Positions 1-9,123 are shown, counted from the stretch's first letter. The stretch: DNA of 64,000 bases from Pseudomonadota bacterium (GCA_023419375.1 JAEZYD010000006.1:117378-181377), one strand, 5' to 3'. Program-made: numbers and translations. Notes: generated by a model from the letters alone, not told the origin.

Positions 1-754
1 GGTAGGTGCCTGTGCCGCCGCCCACGGCTCCCATGTTTTCTGCGGCAATTTCTCCGGCTACGCCCATGGAGCACATGGCGCACAGGCAGGCCTGCGGCAG
101 TTCAGTCGGGGCAGCGCCCACGCAGCAGCCCACCACGGCGGCGGTCATACAGCCTGAGCCCGTGATGCGCGTCATGAGCGGGTCGCCGTTGCTGACGGCC
201 CAGGCCCCTTTTGAGTGGGCCACAATGTCGATGCGACCGCTGATGACGATAACCGCACCAGTGGCGGCGCACATGTCCATAGCCATACGGGCCGATGCGG
301 CAAGGTTGTCTTCTGAAACGAGCGTGCCTTCATCGGCGTCAACGCCGCGCGCCGTGGCTTTGTCGCCCGCCAGAAAACGGATTTCAGAACTGTTGCCCTT
401 GATGGCGGCAAAGCGCACTTCCTGCATCAGGGTACGCAGTGTTTCGTTGCGCAGGCTGGAAGCGCCCGCGCCCACAGGGTCGAGCACAACGGGAATGTTC
501 AGGGCATTGGCGCGTTTGCCCGCCGCCAGCATGGACGCCGCCGTGCGGGTGTTGAGCGTGCCGATATTCAGAACCAGGGCCGAGCTGAGGCCCACAATCT
601 GCTCCACTTCCGCCGCATCATCAGCCATGATGGGCGATCCCCCGGCAGCCAGAATGATATTTGCGCAGTCATTGACTGTCACATAGTTTGTAATGCTGTG
701 CACCACGGGGTTTTGGCGGCGCACCATGTCGAGAATTTCCCCAAAGCATTCCAT
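1..754 (-). CDS. thiM: Hydroxyethylthiazole kinase, 3' end cut by window edge
   Basis: Phosphorylates 4-methyl-5-(2-hydroxyethyl)thiazole in thiamine salvage. The reverse-strand product starts MECFGEILDMVRRQNPVVHS, followed by SITNYVTVNDCANIILAAGG, the conserved ThiM N-terminus that binds the thiazole. Later segments VVLDPVGAGAS, AIKGNSSEI and a GSGCM anion-hole loop near residue 200 match the ribokinase-like family. About 251 codons are present and the frame is open at base 1, so the C-terminus is missing. The start at 754 gives the family's usual N-terminus. No thiamine pyrophosphate riboswitch was recognised in the roughly 100 bases upstream. The family call is firm; thiazole as substrate is inferred from the family. 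Confidence 0.9.
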   Translation of the reverse strand, partial: MECFGEILDMVRRQNPVVHSITNYVTVNDCANIILAAGGSPIMADDAAEVEQIVGLSSALVLNIGTLNTRTAASMLAAGKRANALNIPVVLDPVGAGASSLRNETLRTLMQEVRFAAIKGNSSEIRFLAGDKATARGVDADEGTLVSEDNLAASARMAMDMCAATGAVIVISGRIDIVAHSKGAWAVSNGDPLMTRITGSGCMTAAVVGCCVGAAPTELPQACLCAMCSMGVAGEIAAENMGAVGGGTGTY

Positions 755-850
755 GCTCTGTCTCCCCCGGCCAGACCGGAAGCAATAGTAAAAAAGCGCA
801 GGGTAGAGCGCGCTCAGACAACGCAGATGCCCACAGAAAGGCAACCCTTC

Positions 851-1198
851 CTAGGGCTTGATGTAGGCGAAGCCTTCGCGTTGCAGGCGCACAATTTCCA
901 CAAGACCGGCGGGCACAACATCGCAGCCGGGCCAGATGTCGGCATGGTCGATCTTGTTGTCGGCCAGCGCGTTGGCGCACAGCAGAATGCGCAGACCCTG
1001 ATCCTGCAAGGGGGCCGCAATGGCGCGGAATTCTTCATTGCCCTTGACGAACTGGGTGACGGCGGGGCCGTTGGCCACAACCACAAGCTGAAAGCGTTCT
1101 TCGGGCAGGGCTTTGATATAGTTGGCCGCATTACGAAGAACAAGGCGCAGAATGGCGGGGTCCTTGCTGTCCATGTGCAGGCAGAGATCGTAATTCAT
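851..1198 (-). CDS. DsrE-like small protein
   Basis: A 115-residue protein starting MNYDLCLHMDSKDPAILRLV. It has the DsrE/YchN-like pattern: an N-terminal beta strand, then ANYIKAL, QLVVVANGPAV, LLCANALADNKI and a C-terminal GLVEIVRLQREGFAYIKP. The last block, ending in a helix and Y-I-K-P, is typical of the DsrE family linked to sulfur-compound handling. The ATG at 1198 has an AGGAAG ribosome-binding site; upstream in-frame codons are non-conserved. It lies about 95 bases before thiM on the same strand and could be cotranscribed. Its substrate is unknown. The family is fairly sure, the role in sulfur metabolism is inference. Confidence 0.75.
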   Translation of the reverse strand: MNYDLCLHMDSKDPAILRLVLRNAANYIKALPEERFQLVVVANGPAVTQFVKGNEEFRAIAAPLQDQGLRILLCANALADNKIDHADIWPGCDVVPAGLVEIVRLQREGFAYIKP

Positions 1199-1296
1199 AC
1201 TTCTTCCTGTTGTTATGCGTTGCGCAGGCTGCAAGGCCTGTTGCACCAATCCTAGCCAAGCGGCAGTTTTTTGCAAGTAACAGTTGCGAATGGTTC

Positions 1297-1325
1297 TTGA
1301 TTCATGCGGCGTGGCAACGTATAGT
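1297..1325 (+). promoter_or_regulatory. Sigma-70 promoter before tamA
   Basis: TTGATT (1297-1302) and TATAGT (1320-1325) are separated by 17 bases. Transcription would start near base 1332, which is almost exactly the first ATG of tamA (1331). Confidence 0.6.
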
Positions 1326-1330
1326 AAGGC

Positions 1331-3316
1331 ATGATTTTTAACCTTGGCAAACCAAGGCCCCGGGGGGCGCACTACCTTGCCTTGCTGCGAGCTCTCTCAG
1401 TCTTGGTCTTGCTGCTGTGCGCCGGTGGCTGCGGTTTGCTGGCCCGCGCGCCCGCAGAAGAACCGCAGCCAGCGCCCCCGGGGCTGGAAACGGCCTGGCA
1501 GGGCAAGCCCGTGCCGTACAAGGTGCGCATCAAGGTGCAGGACGGCCCGGATTCTCTGGCAGGGCAGATGAAGGCTTCAAGCCAGCTTGTGCAGCTTGCC
1601 AAGGAGCCGCCAGACAGTCTGCTGGCTCTGGAAAGGCGCGCCAGGGCAGACACCGCCAGCGCGCAAAGCCTGCTGCACTCCCAAGGCTATTATGACGGCC
1701 TTGCTTCCGTTCAAATAGACAAGGACGCCTCGCCCGTTGTTGTTGACCTCGTTCTTTCGCCGGGCAAGCGCTACAGCCTTGGCCGCGCCGATGTGTATTA
1801 CGACCCGGAACCCGACATCCCGCAGTTTTTTCGCAACCGGCAGCGTGAGGTGGGCTTTTGGGGGCTGCAAACAGAGCCCGTGCCCCCGCCGTCCTTCCCC
1901 ACAGTTTTGCCGGGTGTAGCCATTGGCAAACCCATTGCCGCCGATGACCTGCTCGCGGCGGTGGATGCCCTGCCAGAATCCTTGCGGCGGCAGGGCTACC
2001 CCCTCGCCGCTGTGGCGGATACCAGCTACACCCTTGACCGCGAGGCCCGCAGGCTCAACGCCGACATTCTGGTGCGGCCCGGCCCTCCGGCACTCATGGG
2101 CCGCATCGAAGTGCGCGGAGCAAAGGAAGTGAACGCCGAATACGTGCAGCGGCTCGCCCCCTGGAATGTGGGCGAGGAACCGTGGGATTCGGACATGGTG
2201 GAAGATTACGCCAACAAGCTGCGTGGTCTGGGGCTGTTCCGCTCCGTGCAGGTCAAACCTCTGGAAGAAAATCTCGCCTGGGGCGCAGGGCGCGAAAGCG
2301 CCTCCGTGCTGCCATTGGAAGTGACTGTGGCGGAAGCGCCCTTCCATTCGGTGGGGGCCAGCGCCCGGTATGATACGGATACGGGCCTCGGTGTGGAAGG
2401 CATGTGGGAGAACCGCAACGTCTTTGGCAATGGTGAAAAGCTCACGCTCACAGCACCTCTGGCTACGGAAACGCAGGGCCTCAAGGCAGTGTTTGAAAAG
2501 CCCGCCTTTATGGACAGGGAGCAGAAACTGCTCGTCACAGGCTCCACACTGCGGGAAAATACCAGCGCCTACGAAAAAATTGCGGGCAGCGGTTCCGGCG
2601 ACATCGAGCGGCGGCTTTCGCGCCAGTGGTGGGGCAGCGCGGGGCTTGGGGGCGAAAGCGGCTCCATCAAGGATAACGAGCAGGATCCCAAGGGCTACGG
2701 ATTCTTTGGCCCACGCGTGGGTCTGCGGCGCGACACGCGCAACAATATCCTCAATCCTTCCGACGGCTCGGAGCTTGCGGTCAAGGTCAAGCCCTACACT
2801 GGTTTTTACGGCGAATCGTTCAACGTCATGACAGGCGTTGTTTCTGCCAGCGGCTATTACGCCCCCTTCCGCAAGGACGGCCTGCCGGACGACAAGCTTG
2901 TGCTGGCGGGCAGGGTAGAGGCCGGGGGGCTTGCGGGCGCCGGGCTGCGCACAATCCCGGCCAGTTTGCGCTACTACACGGGCGGGGCTGGCTCTGTGCG
3001 GGGCTACGCCTATCAGTCGCTCGGCCCGCGCGACCACAAGGACGAGCCGCTGGGCGGGCGTTCCTATCAGGTGGTCAATCTCGAGGCCCGCTATAAAATT
3101 ACCGAAGATGTGGGCATTGTGCCTTTTCTTGATGGCGGCATGGTCTACAGGGACGAGCTGCCGCGCATCATCGGCGACATGAACTGGGGCGCTGGCCTTG
3201 GCCTGCGGTACTATACGCCCATCGGGCCTGTGCGGCTGGATGTGGGCTTTCCCTTGCAGCCCATTGACGGCGATCCCCCGGTGCAGATTTACGTCAGCAT
3301 AGGACAGTCTTTCTGA
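1331..3316 (+). CDS. tamA: TamA-type outer membrane assembly protein (Omp85 family)
   Basis: An outer-membrane beta-barrel protein that works with TamB in inserting or moving molecules between the two membranes. The 661-residue product has a hydrophobic N-terminus (about residues 18-35) ending C-A-G-G-C, so a signal peptide, possibly lipoprotein-like. POTRA-like repeats follow to about residue 315, including VLSPGKRYSLGRADVYY and GRIEVRGAKEVNAEYVQRLA. The C-terminal surface-antigen barrel carries GGAGSVRGYAYQSLGPRD, the VRGY/F motif of lid loop 6, and ends in an aromatic residue (GQSF). Its stop overlaps the tamB start by one base. The promoter at 1297-1325 would start transcription at this ATG, so translation could be leaderless or begin at an in-frame TTG at 1382. 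Confidence 0.88.
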   Translation: MIFNLGKPRPRGAHYLALLRALSVLVLLLCAGGCGLLARAPAEEPQPAPPGLETAWQGKPVPYKVRIKVQDGPDSLAGQMKASSQLVQLAKEPPDSLLALERRARADTASAQSLLHSQGYYDGLASVQIDKDASPVVVDLVLSPGKRYSLGRADVYYDPEPDIPQFFRNRQREVGFWGLQTEPVPPPSFPTVLPGVAIGKPIAADDLLAAVDALPESLRRQGYPLAAVADTSYTLDREARRLNADILVRPGPPALMGRIEVRGAKEVNAEYVQRLAPWNVGEEPWDSDMVEDYANKLRGLGLFRSVQVKPLEENLAWGAGRESASVLPLEVTVAEAPFHSVGASARYDTDTGLGVEGMWENRNVFGNGEKLTLTAPLATETQGLKAVFEKPAFMDREQKLLVTGSTLRENTSAYEKIAGSGSGDIERRLSRQWWGSAGLGGESGSIKDNEQDPKGYGFFGPRVGLRRDTRNNILNPSDGSELAVKVKPYTGFYGESFNVMTGVVSASGYYAPFRKDGLPDDKLVLAGRVEAGGLAGAGLRTIPASLRYYTGGAGSVRGYAYQSLGPRDHKDEPLGGRSYQVVNLEARYKITEDVGIVPFLDGGMVYRDELPRIIGDMNWGAGLGLRYYTPIGPVRLDVGFPLQPIDGDPPVQIYVSIGQSF

Positions 3317-6300
3317 TGGATCAGGAACACAGCGCGGCCCCACCGTCTTCCTCTTCTTCCGCATCTGCCGCTCTGGGCGGCAAGGCTTCCCCCAATGCGG
3401 GGCAGCCCGGCCACAAAAAAAACTCAGGACGGGGCCTTGGCCCTCGCCGCAAGTGGCTGCTCCGCGCAGGCTGGGTGCTGGGCCTGTGCGTGCTGCTGTG
3501 CGCAGTTGCCCTTGCCGCAACCATCGCAGCCCTGCGCAGCGAATCCGTGCAGGGCTGGCTGACGGAAAAAATCAATACGGCTATGGAAGCCGCGCCGGAG
3601 CCCGGCACGCCGCCTGCCGGGGTACGGGCACGCCTTACCCATCTTTCCGGCTCCTTGCCCTTTGAATTTTCTCTTGGCCTGGAACTGCTCGACAGTGACG
3701 GCCTGTGGATGCGCCTGCCGGACTGCCGCCTGCAGTGGGACTGGCGCGCCCTGCCTTCGGTCGTGCGTATTGCTTCTGTACATGTGAATGACGCCCAACT
3801 GTTGCGCCTGCCCATACTGCCGGACGCGCCCGTTCCTGCGCCTGCGCCGTCCCTGACAGAGGCGGCCTTGCGCGCCATGCTGGGCGATGCCTTGCGCACG
3901 CTTGGCGGTTTGCCCGGCTGGTTGCCGCAGGTGCGACTTGAAGGGCTGCACATCCTCAATGCCCGTTTGCCGCAGGCCTTGCTGGGCGGGGTGCCTTCTG
4001 CCTCTGCCCGTCTTGAAGCTAACCTGAGCCTTGTGGCCGGAACACAGGGCGCGCAAGCATCTCTGCTGGTCAGAATCGCCTGCGCGGAAGATAGCCCTTT
4101 GCGTGTGGGCGGTGCGGCAATCTACGGTGTGGAATCAACAGCCAAAGTGATTCTCACCCCCTCTCGCGCGGGCGAAACCCTTGCACTTGATGCAACAGCC
4201 GAGCTTGCCTCGATGCTGCGCAGGTCTTCTGACCCTTCCCCTGATTCTTCTGCAAGTTCTTCCCCCGTAAAAATATCTTCTGCCAGTGATCTGCCCGCAG
4301 AATCAGGCGCGCTTGCCGCCTTGCTGCGTGAGGGCACCAATGCACGGCTAGGTTTTGCGGCGCGGGTTACAGCTCCCGCCGCCGGTGCCCAAGCTGCCGG
4401 GGCCAGCGCCGCGCTGGAGAGCATCAGCCTTGAAGCCGGGCCTCTGCGCCTTGCCGGGCACGCAAAGTGGGACTCTGGCGGAGGTTCTTCCTGGCTGGAC
4501 GGGCCTCTGGATGTGGATATTCAAGCCAGCCTTGGCGAGAAAGCCGATACGGAAAAAGACGCTGCTGAAAAATCCGCGCCTGCATCAGCCGCCGCCCCTT
4601 CCACAAATGGCGACGGGCTGCTGCCCGAACGCGCCCAGTTGCGCATCACGGCAAAGGGGCCGCTGCAAACTCCAGATACCCAGATAGCGCTGGCTTGCCC
4701 CGCGTGGAACCTGGGCGGTCACGCCCTTGCGGATATTTCCCTGAAGCTGGAATCCACGCCGCTCGGCTGGGGGCGGGTGCTGCTTGGCGCTCTCAAGCAG
4801 ACAAGTGCAGATCCGGCAGAAGTCGGGCTGTCAGACCCCGGCCAAAAAAATGCGGAGCAGGCAGCGGAGCTGACAGTTAAGGTGCAGGCCTCGGCCGTGG
4901 TGGATAACCATCCCCAACGTTTTGGCGCTACGCTTTTTGCCCTGAACGACAGGGAAGGCGGGCATGGGCTATTGCGCGCTGGCGTGCGTGATCTTCAATG
5001 TCAGCTGCTGGGCGTGGCTGGTTCCGGCCAGGTGAGTGCAGCCTTGCCCCTGCCGCCTCTGGCGGGCGGCATGCCCCGCGTGGACGGTAAGGTGGATGTG
5101 CGCGTGGCCGACTGGCAGGCGCTGTCCGCCATGTTGCCGGGGGCGCGGCTGGACGGAGACGCCGCGCTTTCCCTCGAACTGGCTTCGCAGCGGGCGGAAC
5201 CCGCGGCGCCAGCAGCCGCTCAAAATTCGTCAGGTCAGGATTTATCAGACAAAAATTCTCAAACCCAGGCAACGCAACCTCAGGCCTCGCAGGGCGCGTA
5301 CGCCCAGCAGGCAACGCTTCGCTGGCGTGTGCCCAGGCTGGCCTACCGGGCAGGCAACGGCCAGCCGGTGGAAGTTCAGGGATTGGAGGGCGAGGCGCTG
5401 CTGACCGATGCCCTTGGCAAGGGCCTGCTTGCCGCCCGGCTTGACCTTGCCGGGGTGCGCAGCGGGGCTGTTCGCCTAGGTGCCAAGCTGCGCGCGCAGG
5501 GTTCTATATTCGGGCCATTGGAAGCCAACCTCGAAACAAACGGATTTGCCGCAACGCGCTGCGCCGTGCGCTGGCAGCCCGGCCTGCTTGAACTGCGCCG
5601 CCTTGATCTTGACCTGCCCGCGCAAAAGCTGGGCCTGCGCGCGGCGGCAGGGGCCACAGTGCGCTACGGCGCGGGCGATCTTGCGGTCAGCGGTCTTGAT
5701 GTGGGCATGAAGCCTTCTGGCAGGTTGCGGGCGCAGGCCGCCCTTGGGCCGGAAAAGCTTGATCTGCGCCTTACGCTTGAACATCTTTCGCTCGCGCCCT
5801 GGCAGGTGCTGATCCCGGCCCTGCCCAAGGGCGAGCTTGAGGCCAGCGCGCGGCTCACAGGCACCCCGGCCCAACCCGGCGGGGATTTGCGCGTGGACGT
5901 GCGCGGCCTTGTGGTGCCGGGTGCGGCGCTCAAACCCATGAATCTTGCGCTGACCGGAAAGCTGGAACGTGACAATGCTGGCGGCGGCGCTCTGGCCCTG
6001 CGCCTTGTGCCGGATCAGGCCACTGTGGCGGCTCTGGGCGGTACGGAATGCCGGGTGGAGGCCCGTGTGCCTCTTCTTTTCGGGGCGGACGGATTGCCGA
6101 ACCCGAACATGCAGGGGCCGTTGCGCGCGTCAGTGCGCTGGAACGGGGCCGTGGCTCCCTTGTGGAGCCTGATGCCTGTGGCTGACCAGCGGCTTGCGGG
6201 GCGGCTTGCGCTTTCGCTGGATGTGGGCGGCAGTCTTGAAGCCCCGGCCCCCAAGGGTTTTGTGCGCATGGACGATACCCGTTACGAAAATTTGCAGTAT

Positions 6301-7524
6301 GGCGTGCTGCTCACGGGCATCAATATGCGGCTTGATCTTGAAGAAGGCCGTGGCGGCGCACTGGGGCTTGCCCACCTGAACCTTGGCGCTGCCGATGGGC
6401 AGGGCGGTACAGCGCGCATCACCGGGCAGGCCAGGCTTGACGGCAGCATGCTTGATTTCAAGGCCGTGGTTGACCATCTGCGCCCGCTGCGACGCCGCGA
6501 CATCCGCGTGGAACTCTCCGCGCAGACGTCTGTGTCCGGCAGCGCCGCAGCGCCCGAGGTGCGAGGAACCCTGACCGTGAATCAGGGCCTTGTGCTGCTT
6601 AACAATCTTGACGTGGGCGGCAGTATCACCACCCTGCCCATCAGCGAGGTTTCGCCTGCCTGGGCCAAGGCCGGGTATGAACCGCCCGCACCTGCCGCGC
6701 CGCAGGGCAAAAAGGCCGCATCCTCCGCTGTCGCCGGCCCGGCCTCAACGGCTGCCGCATCTGGCGGCAATGCGGGCCTGCTGGACTTGCGCATTGTCAT
6801 CCCCGGTCGCTTTGTCGTGGAAGGGTTTGGCCTCAAGAGCGAGTGGAAGGCAGACATGCATGTGGGCGGCACGCCCGCCGAACCGCTGATCTCCGGCCAG
6901 CTTAGCGCCGTAAAAGGCAGCCTTGATATCCTGGGCAAAAATTTCAAGCTGGCGCGGGGCGCCGTGACCTTTGGCGGCGGGGCTGTTTCCAATCCGCTGC
7001 TGGATATCATGCTGACCACTCAGACCCCTGCGCTCACGGCCAATATCAGCATTGTGGGCACCGTGCGCAAAATGCAGTTGATCCTGAGTAGCGACCCGGC
7101 AATGCCGCGTGATGAAATTCTGGCCCAGATACTTTTTGGCAAAAGTGCCAACGAGCTTGGGCGGTTCGAAAATCTGCGGCTGGCCGCAGCCGTGGCGCAA
7201 CTGGCCGGATTCGGCTCGGGCAGCGGCGGTGGTGGAGTGCTGGATTCTGCACGCCAGGCGCTGGGCGTTGATGTGTTGCGCTTCAATTCCGGCGCTTCCG
7301 GCACCAACGGGACGGGCCAGGGCGGCGAGGGCATGGCGGCGGGCAGCTCGGTGGAGATGGGCAAGTACCTCACGGAAGATATCTATGTGGGCGTGCAGCA
7401 GGGGGCCAAGCAGGGCACAACCGCCTTTGTCATTCAGCTGGAGCTGACCCCGAAGGCCAACCTTGAACTGCGCACCGAGCAGCAGAGCACCAAGGGCGGC
7501 CTGACCTGGAAGTATAATTACTGA
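3316..7524 (+). CDS. tamB: TamB-type translocation and assembly module protein (DUF490)
   Basis: A 1402-residue AsmA-superfamily protein, partner of TamA, expected to bridge the periplasm and help move lipids or assemble envelope components. After a Ser/Ala-rich cytosolic tail, one transmembrane helix (about residues 47-70, WLLRAGWVLGLCVLLCAV) anchors it in the inner membrane. A very long beta-rich region follows. The C-terminal DUF490 domain (about 1050-1402) includes GTLTVNQGLVLLNNLDVGG, VKGSLDILGKNFKLARGAV and MPRDEILAQILFGKSA. Ala/Pro/Ser-rich insertions near residues 300, 420, 640 and 1130 resemble low-complexity linkers. The start overlaps the tamA stop, so the two are translationally coupled. 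Length matches proteobacterial TamB. Confidence 0.9.
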   Translation: MDQEHSAAPPSSSSSASAALGGKASPNAGQPGHKKNSGRGLGPRRKWLLRAGWVLGLCVLLCAVALAATIAALRSESVQGWLTEKINTAMEAAPEPGTPPAGVRARLTHLSGSLPFEFSLGLELLDSDGLWMRLPDCRLQWDWRALPSVVRIASVHVNDAQLLRLPILPDAPVPAPAPSLTEAALRAMLGDALRTLGGLPGWLPQVRLEGLHILNARLPQALLGGVPSASARLEANLSLVAGTQGAQASLLVRIACAEDSPLRVGGAAIYGVESTAKVILTPSRAGETLALDATAELASMLRRSSDPSPDSSASSSPVKISSASDLPAESGALAALLREGTNARLGFAARVTAPAAGAQAAGASAALESISLEAGPLRLAGHAKWDSGGGSSWLDGPLDVDIQASLGEKADTEKDAAEKSAPASAAAPSTNGDGLLPERAQLRITAKGPLQTPDTQIALACPAWNLGGHALADISLKLESTPLGWGRVLLGALKQTSADPAEVGLSDPGQKNAEQAAELTVKVQASAVVDNHPQRFGATLFALNDREGGHGLLRAGVRDLQCQLLGVAGSGQVSAALPLPPLAGGMPRVDGKVDVRVADWQALSAMLPGARLDGDAALSLELASQRAEPAAPAAAQNSSGQDLSDKNSQTQATQPQASQGAYAQQATLRWRVPRLAYRAGNGQPVEVQGLEGEALLTDALGKGLLAARLDLAGVRSGAVRLGAKLRAQGSIFGPLEANLETNGFAATRCAVRWQPGLLELRRLDLDLPAQKLGLRAAAGATVRYGAGDLAVSGLDVGMKPSGRLRAQAALGPEKLDLRLTLEHLSLAPWQVLIPALPKGELEASARLTGTPAQPGGDLRVDVRGLVVPGAALKPMNLALTGKLERDNAGGGALALRLVPDQATVAALGGTECRVEARVPLLFGADGLPNPNMQGPLRASVRWNGAVAPLWSLMPVADQRLAGRLALSLDVGGSLEAPAPKGFVRMDDTRYENLQYGVLLTGINMRLDLEEGRGGALGLAHLNLGAADGQGGTARITGQARLDGSMLDFKAVVDHLRPLRRRDIRVELSAQTSVSGSAAAPEVRGTLTVNQGLVLLNNLDVGGSITTLPISEVSPAWAKAGYEPPAPAAPQGKKAASSAVAGPASTAAASGGNAGLLDLRIVIPGRFVVEGFGLKSEWKADMHVGGTPAEPLISGQLSAVKGSLDILGKNFKLARGAVTFGGGAVSNPLLDIMLTTQTPALTANISIVGTVRKMQLILSSDPAMPRDEILAQILFGKSANELGRFENLRLAAAVAQLAGFGSGSGGGGVLDSARQALGVDVLRFNSGASGTNGTGQGGEGMAAGSSVEMGKYLTEDIYVGVQQGAKQGTTAFVIQLELTPKANLELRTEQQSTKGGLTWKYNY

Positions 7525-7582
7525 TGCGGCTCGCCTTGGCGGGCGGCGCAGGCTGTGATAACTTACGTAAATAGTGTTATTA

Positions 7583-7760
7583 GATAGCTCCGCGGCTCAC
7601 GCGCCCGCAAGCGGTTTCCCGCCTGCGGCGATCCGGCGGGTGGGCAGGCATACCTGATGTGTCAGGCAGCAGGCTTGCCTCCGGACTGGACGCACCCGCC
7701 TATCTGGGGCAGACTGCGGGCAGCCGCTTGCGAGCGGCAAAGCATAAAGACAGTAAAGGA
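7583..7760 (+). promoter_or_regulatory. Structured mRNA leader, candidate molybdenum-cofactor riboswitch
   Basis: The 244-base gap before the MOSC gene folds well on paper. GGCGGGTG (7635-7642) pairs with CACCCGCC (7693-7700). Inside are a GCAGGC/GCTTGC stem and a perfect CCTGA-TGTG-TCAGG hairpin (7653-7666). A second perfect hairpin, GCCGCT-TGCG-AGCGGC (7723-7738), sits about 30 bases before the start codon. A multi-stem leader in front of a gene of molybdenum-cofactor handling suggests the Moco RNA motif. I could not align it to the Rfam model, so the family assignment is tentative; the fold is seen. Confidence 0.45.
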
Positions 7761-7768
7761 ACAGCATT

Positions 7769-8227
7769 ATGGGCAAGATTATAGCCATCTGTACCAGCCA
7801 GAAAAAAGGCACGGCCAAAAAGGCCGTGGATCAGGCAAATATTATCGAAAATCACGGCATTGAGGGCGACGCCCATGCGGGCAACTGGCACCGTCAGGTC
7901 AGCCTGCTTTCGTGGCAGGCCATTGAGGCCTTCAAGGCTCGGGGCGCTTTGGTCGCCAACGGCTGTTTTGGAGAAAATCTGATAGTGGACGGTATTGATT
8001 TTGCCGCTCTGCCGGTGGGAACCCGCATTGCGTGTAATGACGTGCTGCTGGAAGTTTCGCAGATCGGCAAGGAATGCCACAGCCATTGCCAGATATTCCA
8101 CACCATGGGTGAATGTATCATGCCCACCCAGGGCGTCTTTGCCAAGGTGCTGCACGGCGGCGCTGTGCGCACGGGCGACATGATGGAAGTACTGGCTCCC
8201 TCTGCCGGGGAAGCCTCGCCAGCATAA
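7769..8227 (+). CDS. MOSC-domain protein
   Basis: A 152-residue protein of the MOSC (molybdenum cofactor sulfurase C-terminal) family. It starts MGKIIAICTSQKKGTAK and has the diagnostic GIEGDAHAGNWHRQVSLLS near residue 31, then GCFGENL and a conserved cysteine in IGKECHSHCQIFHTMGEC. In this family that cysteine is thought to handle or relay sulfur to molybdenum or tungsten cofactors. The protein is the stand-alone short form common in anaerobes. The structured leader upstream suggests cofactor-responsive control. The exact acceptor is not known. It is followed by a 21-base gap and the small membrane protein gene, probably one transcript. Confidence 0.85.
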   Translation: MGKIIAICTSQKKGTAKKAVDQANIIENHGIEGDAHAGNWHRQVSLLSWQAIEAFKARGALVANGCFGENLIVDGIDFAALPVGTRIACNDVLLEVSQIGKECHSHCQIFHTMGECIMPTQGVFAKVLHGGAVRTGDMMEVLAPSAGEASPA

Positions 8228-8248
8228 CACGTTCAGGTCGGGAGATGT

Positions 8249-8563
8249 ATGGAAACTCTTAAAATGTTGTGGCGCACGGCGCTGTTTCTCGGCGGGGTAA
8301 CAGTGGTTTTTGTGGCCTACACTGTTTGCGTGGCGCTGGTCGAAAGACATTTTTCGCCCAAGTACGCCAAGGGGCATGAGCAGTCGCCCTCGGCGGTGGC
8401 TTCTGCCGCGCCTGACCGGGAGGCTCGCGCCCGCGCCCTGCTCGACAGCGGTCAGCTGGTCAAGGAGCAGTTTACCCTTGAGGTGCAAAGCCAGGTGCCG
8501 CCCCTGCGCGTGGACCGCACTGCCGGTCTGCTGGCGGGGGTTGCTGCTCAGAGTGGACGATGA
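8249..8563 (+). CDS. Small single-pass membrane protein, unknown function
   Basis: A 104-residue product starting METLKMLWRTALFLGG. One hydrophobic helix covers about residues 8-31 (LFLGGVTVVFVAYTVCVAL), followed by a polar Ala/Arg-rich tail. No known domain was recognised. GGGAG lies 8 bases before the ATG, and the stop overlaps the next gene as ATGA, so it is likely translated and coupled to the acetyltransferase gene. It may be specific to this genus. Confidence 0.6.
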   Translation: METLKMLWRTALFLGGVTVVFVAYTVCVALVERHFSPKYAKGHEQSPSAVASAAPDREARARALLDSGQLVKEQFTLEVQSQVPPLRVDRTAGLLAGVAAQSGR

Positions 8564-9081
8564 GCGGCGCTGAAGGACTGGGCAGTACTTGCGAGGTTAG
8601 CATTCGGCAGGCAACGGCCTGTGACCATGCGCCCCTGGCGGATTTGTGGCGGCGCAGCGTGGAGGCCACCCACCATTTTTTGCCCTCCGGCGAGGTGGAA
8701 CGCTTGTTTCATGATGTGCGCAACGCCTACCTGCCGGGCGTGGAAGTTTTATGGGTGGCAGAGCTTGCGCCTTGCGGGCAGGCGGCTTCCGCGCAATACG
8801 GTGCGGGCAGCACGTTGGCGGGCTTTATTGGCTGCAACGGCGCGCAGGTGGAGATGCTCTTTGTGGAGCCGCGCTGCTTCCGTCACGGCGTGGGCAGGGC
8901 GCTTCTGGAGCATGTGCGGGCCTTGCATCCCCGGCTGACGCTGGATGTGAACGAACAGAATCCGCAGGCTCTGGCATTTTATGAGCGGCAGGGTTTCAAG
9001 GTAGTGGGGCGGTCGGCTCTGGACGGGCAGGGTAATCCCTATCCGCTGCTGCATATGGAGTGGCAGGGCGAAACAGCCTGA
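8560..9081 (+). CDS. GNAT acetyltransferase, YjaB-like
   Basis: A 173-residue GCN5-related N-acetyltransferase. It resembles E. coli YjaB along its length: DLWRRSVEATHHFLP near residue 28, the acetyl-CoA loop EPRCFRHGVGRALLEHV (R/Q-x-x-G-x-G/A type) near 105, then LDVNEQNPQALAFYERQGFKVVGRS and a C-terminal PYPLLHM. It starts inside the stop of the preceding membrane-protein gene (ATGA) and ends just before a strong terminator, closing the MOSC transcription unit. The substrate is unknown; YjaB is only poorly characterised as an acetyl-CoA-binding protein. Confidence 0.85.
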   Translation: MSGAEGLGSTCEVSIRQATACDHAPLADLWRRSVEATHHFLPSGEVERLFHDVRNAYLPGVEVLWVAELAPCGQAASAQYGAGSTLAGFIGCNGAQVEMLFVEPRCFRHGVGRALLEHVRALHPRLTLDVNEQNPQALAFYERQGFKVVGRSALDGQGNPYPLLHMEWQGETA

Positions 9082-9088
9082 CATGTTT

Positions 9089-9119
9089 CGGCGCACGGTT
9101 CTGCCCTGCGCCGTTTTTC
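9089..9119 (+). terminator. Rho-independent terminator after the acetyltransferase
   Basis: CGGCGCA (9089-9095) pairs with TGCGCCG (9107-9113), followed by TTTTT. It begins 8 bases after the acetyltransferase stop and separates it from the convergent UvsE gene. Confidence 0.85.
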
Positions 9120-9123
9120 TTTG

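Noticed and set aside
755..850. A thiamine pyrophosphate riboswitch before thiM
   Set aside because: The conserved CTGAGA and ACCTGATC-type blocks are not present in the upstream region.
1577..3520. A 647-codon open frame on the minus strand opposite tamA
   Set aside because: It is the antisense shadow of tamA; its product is compositionally odd and shows no domain, while the plus strand encodes clear POTRA and barrel motifs.
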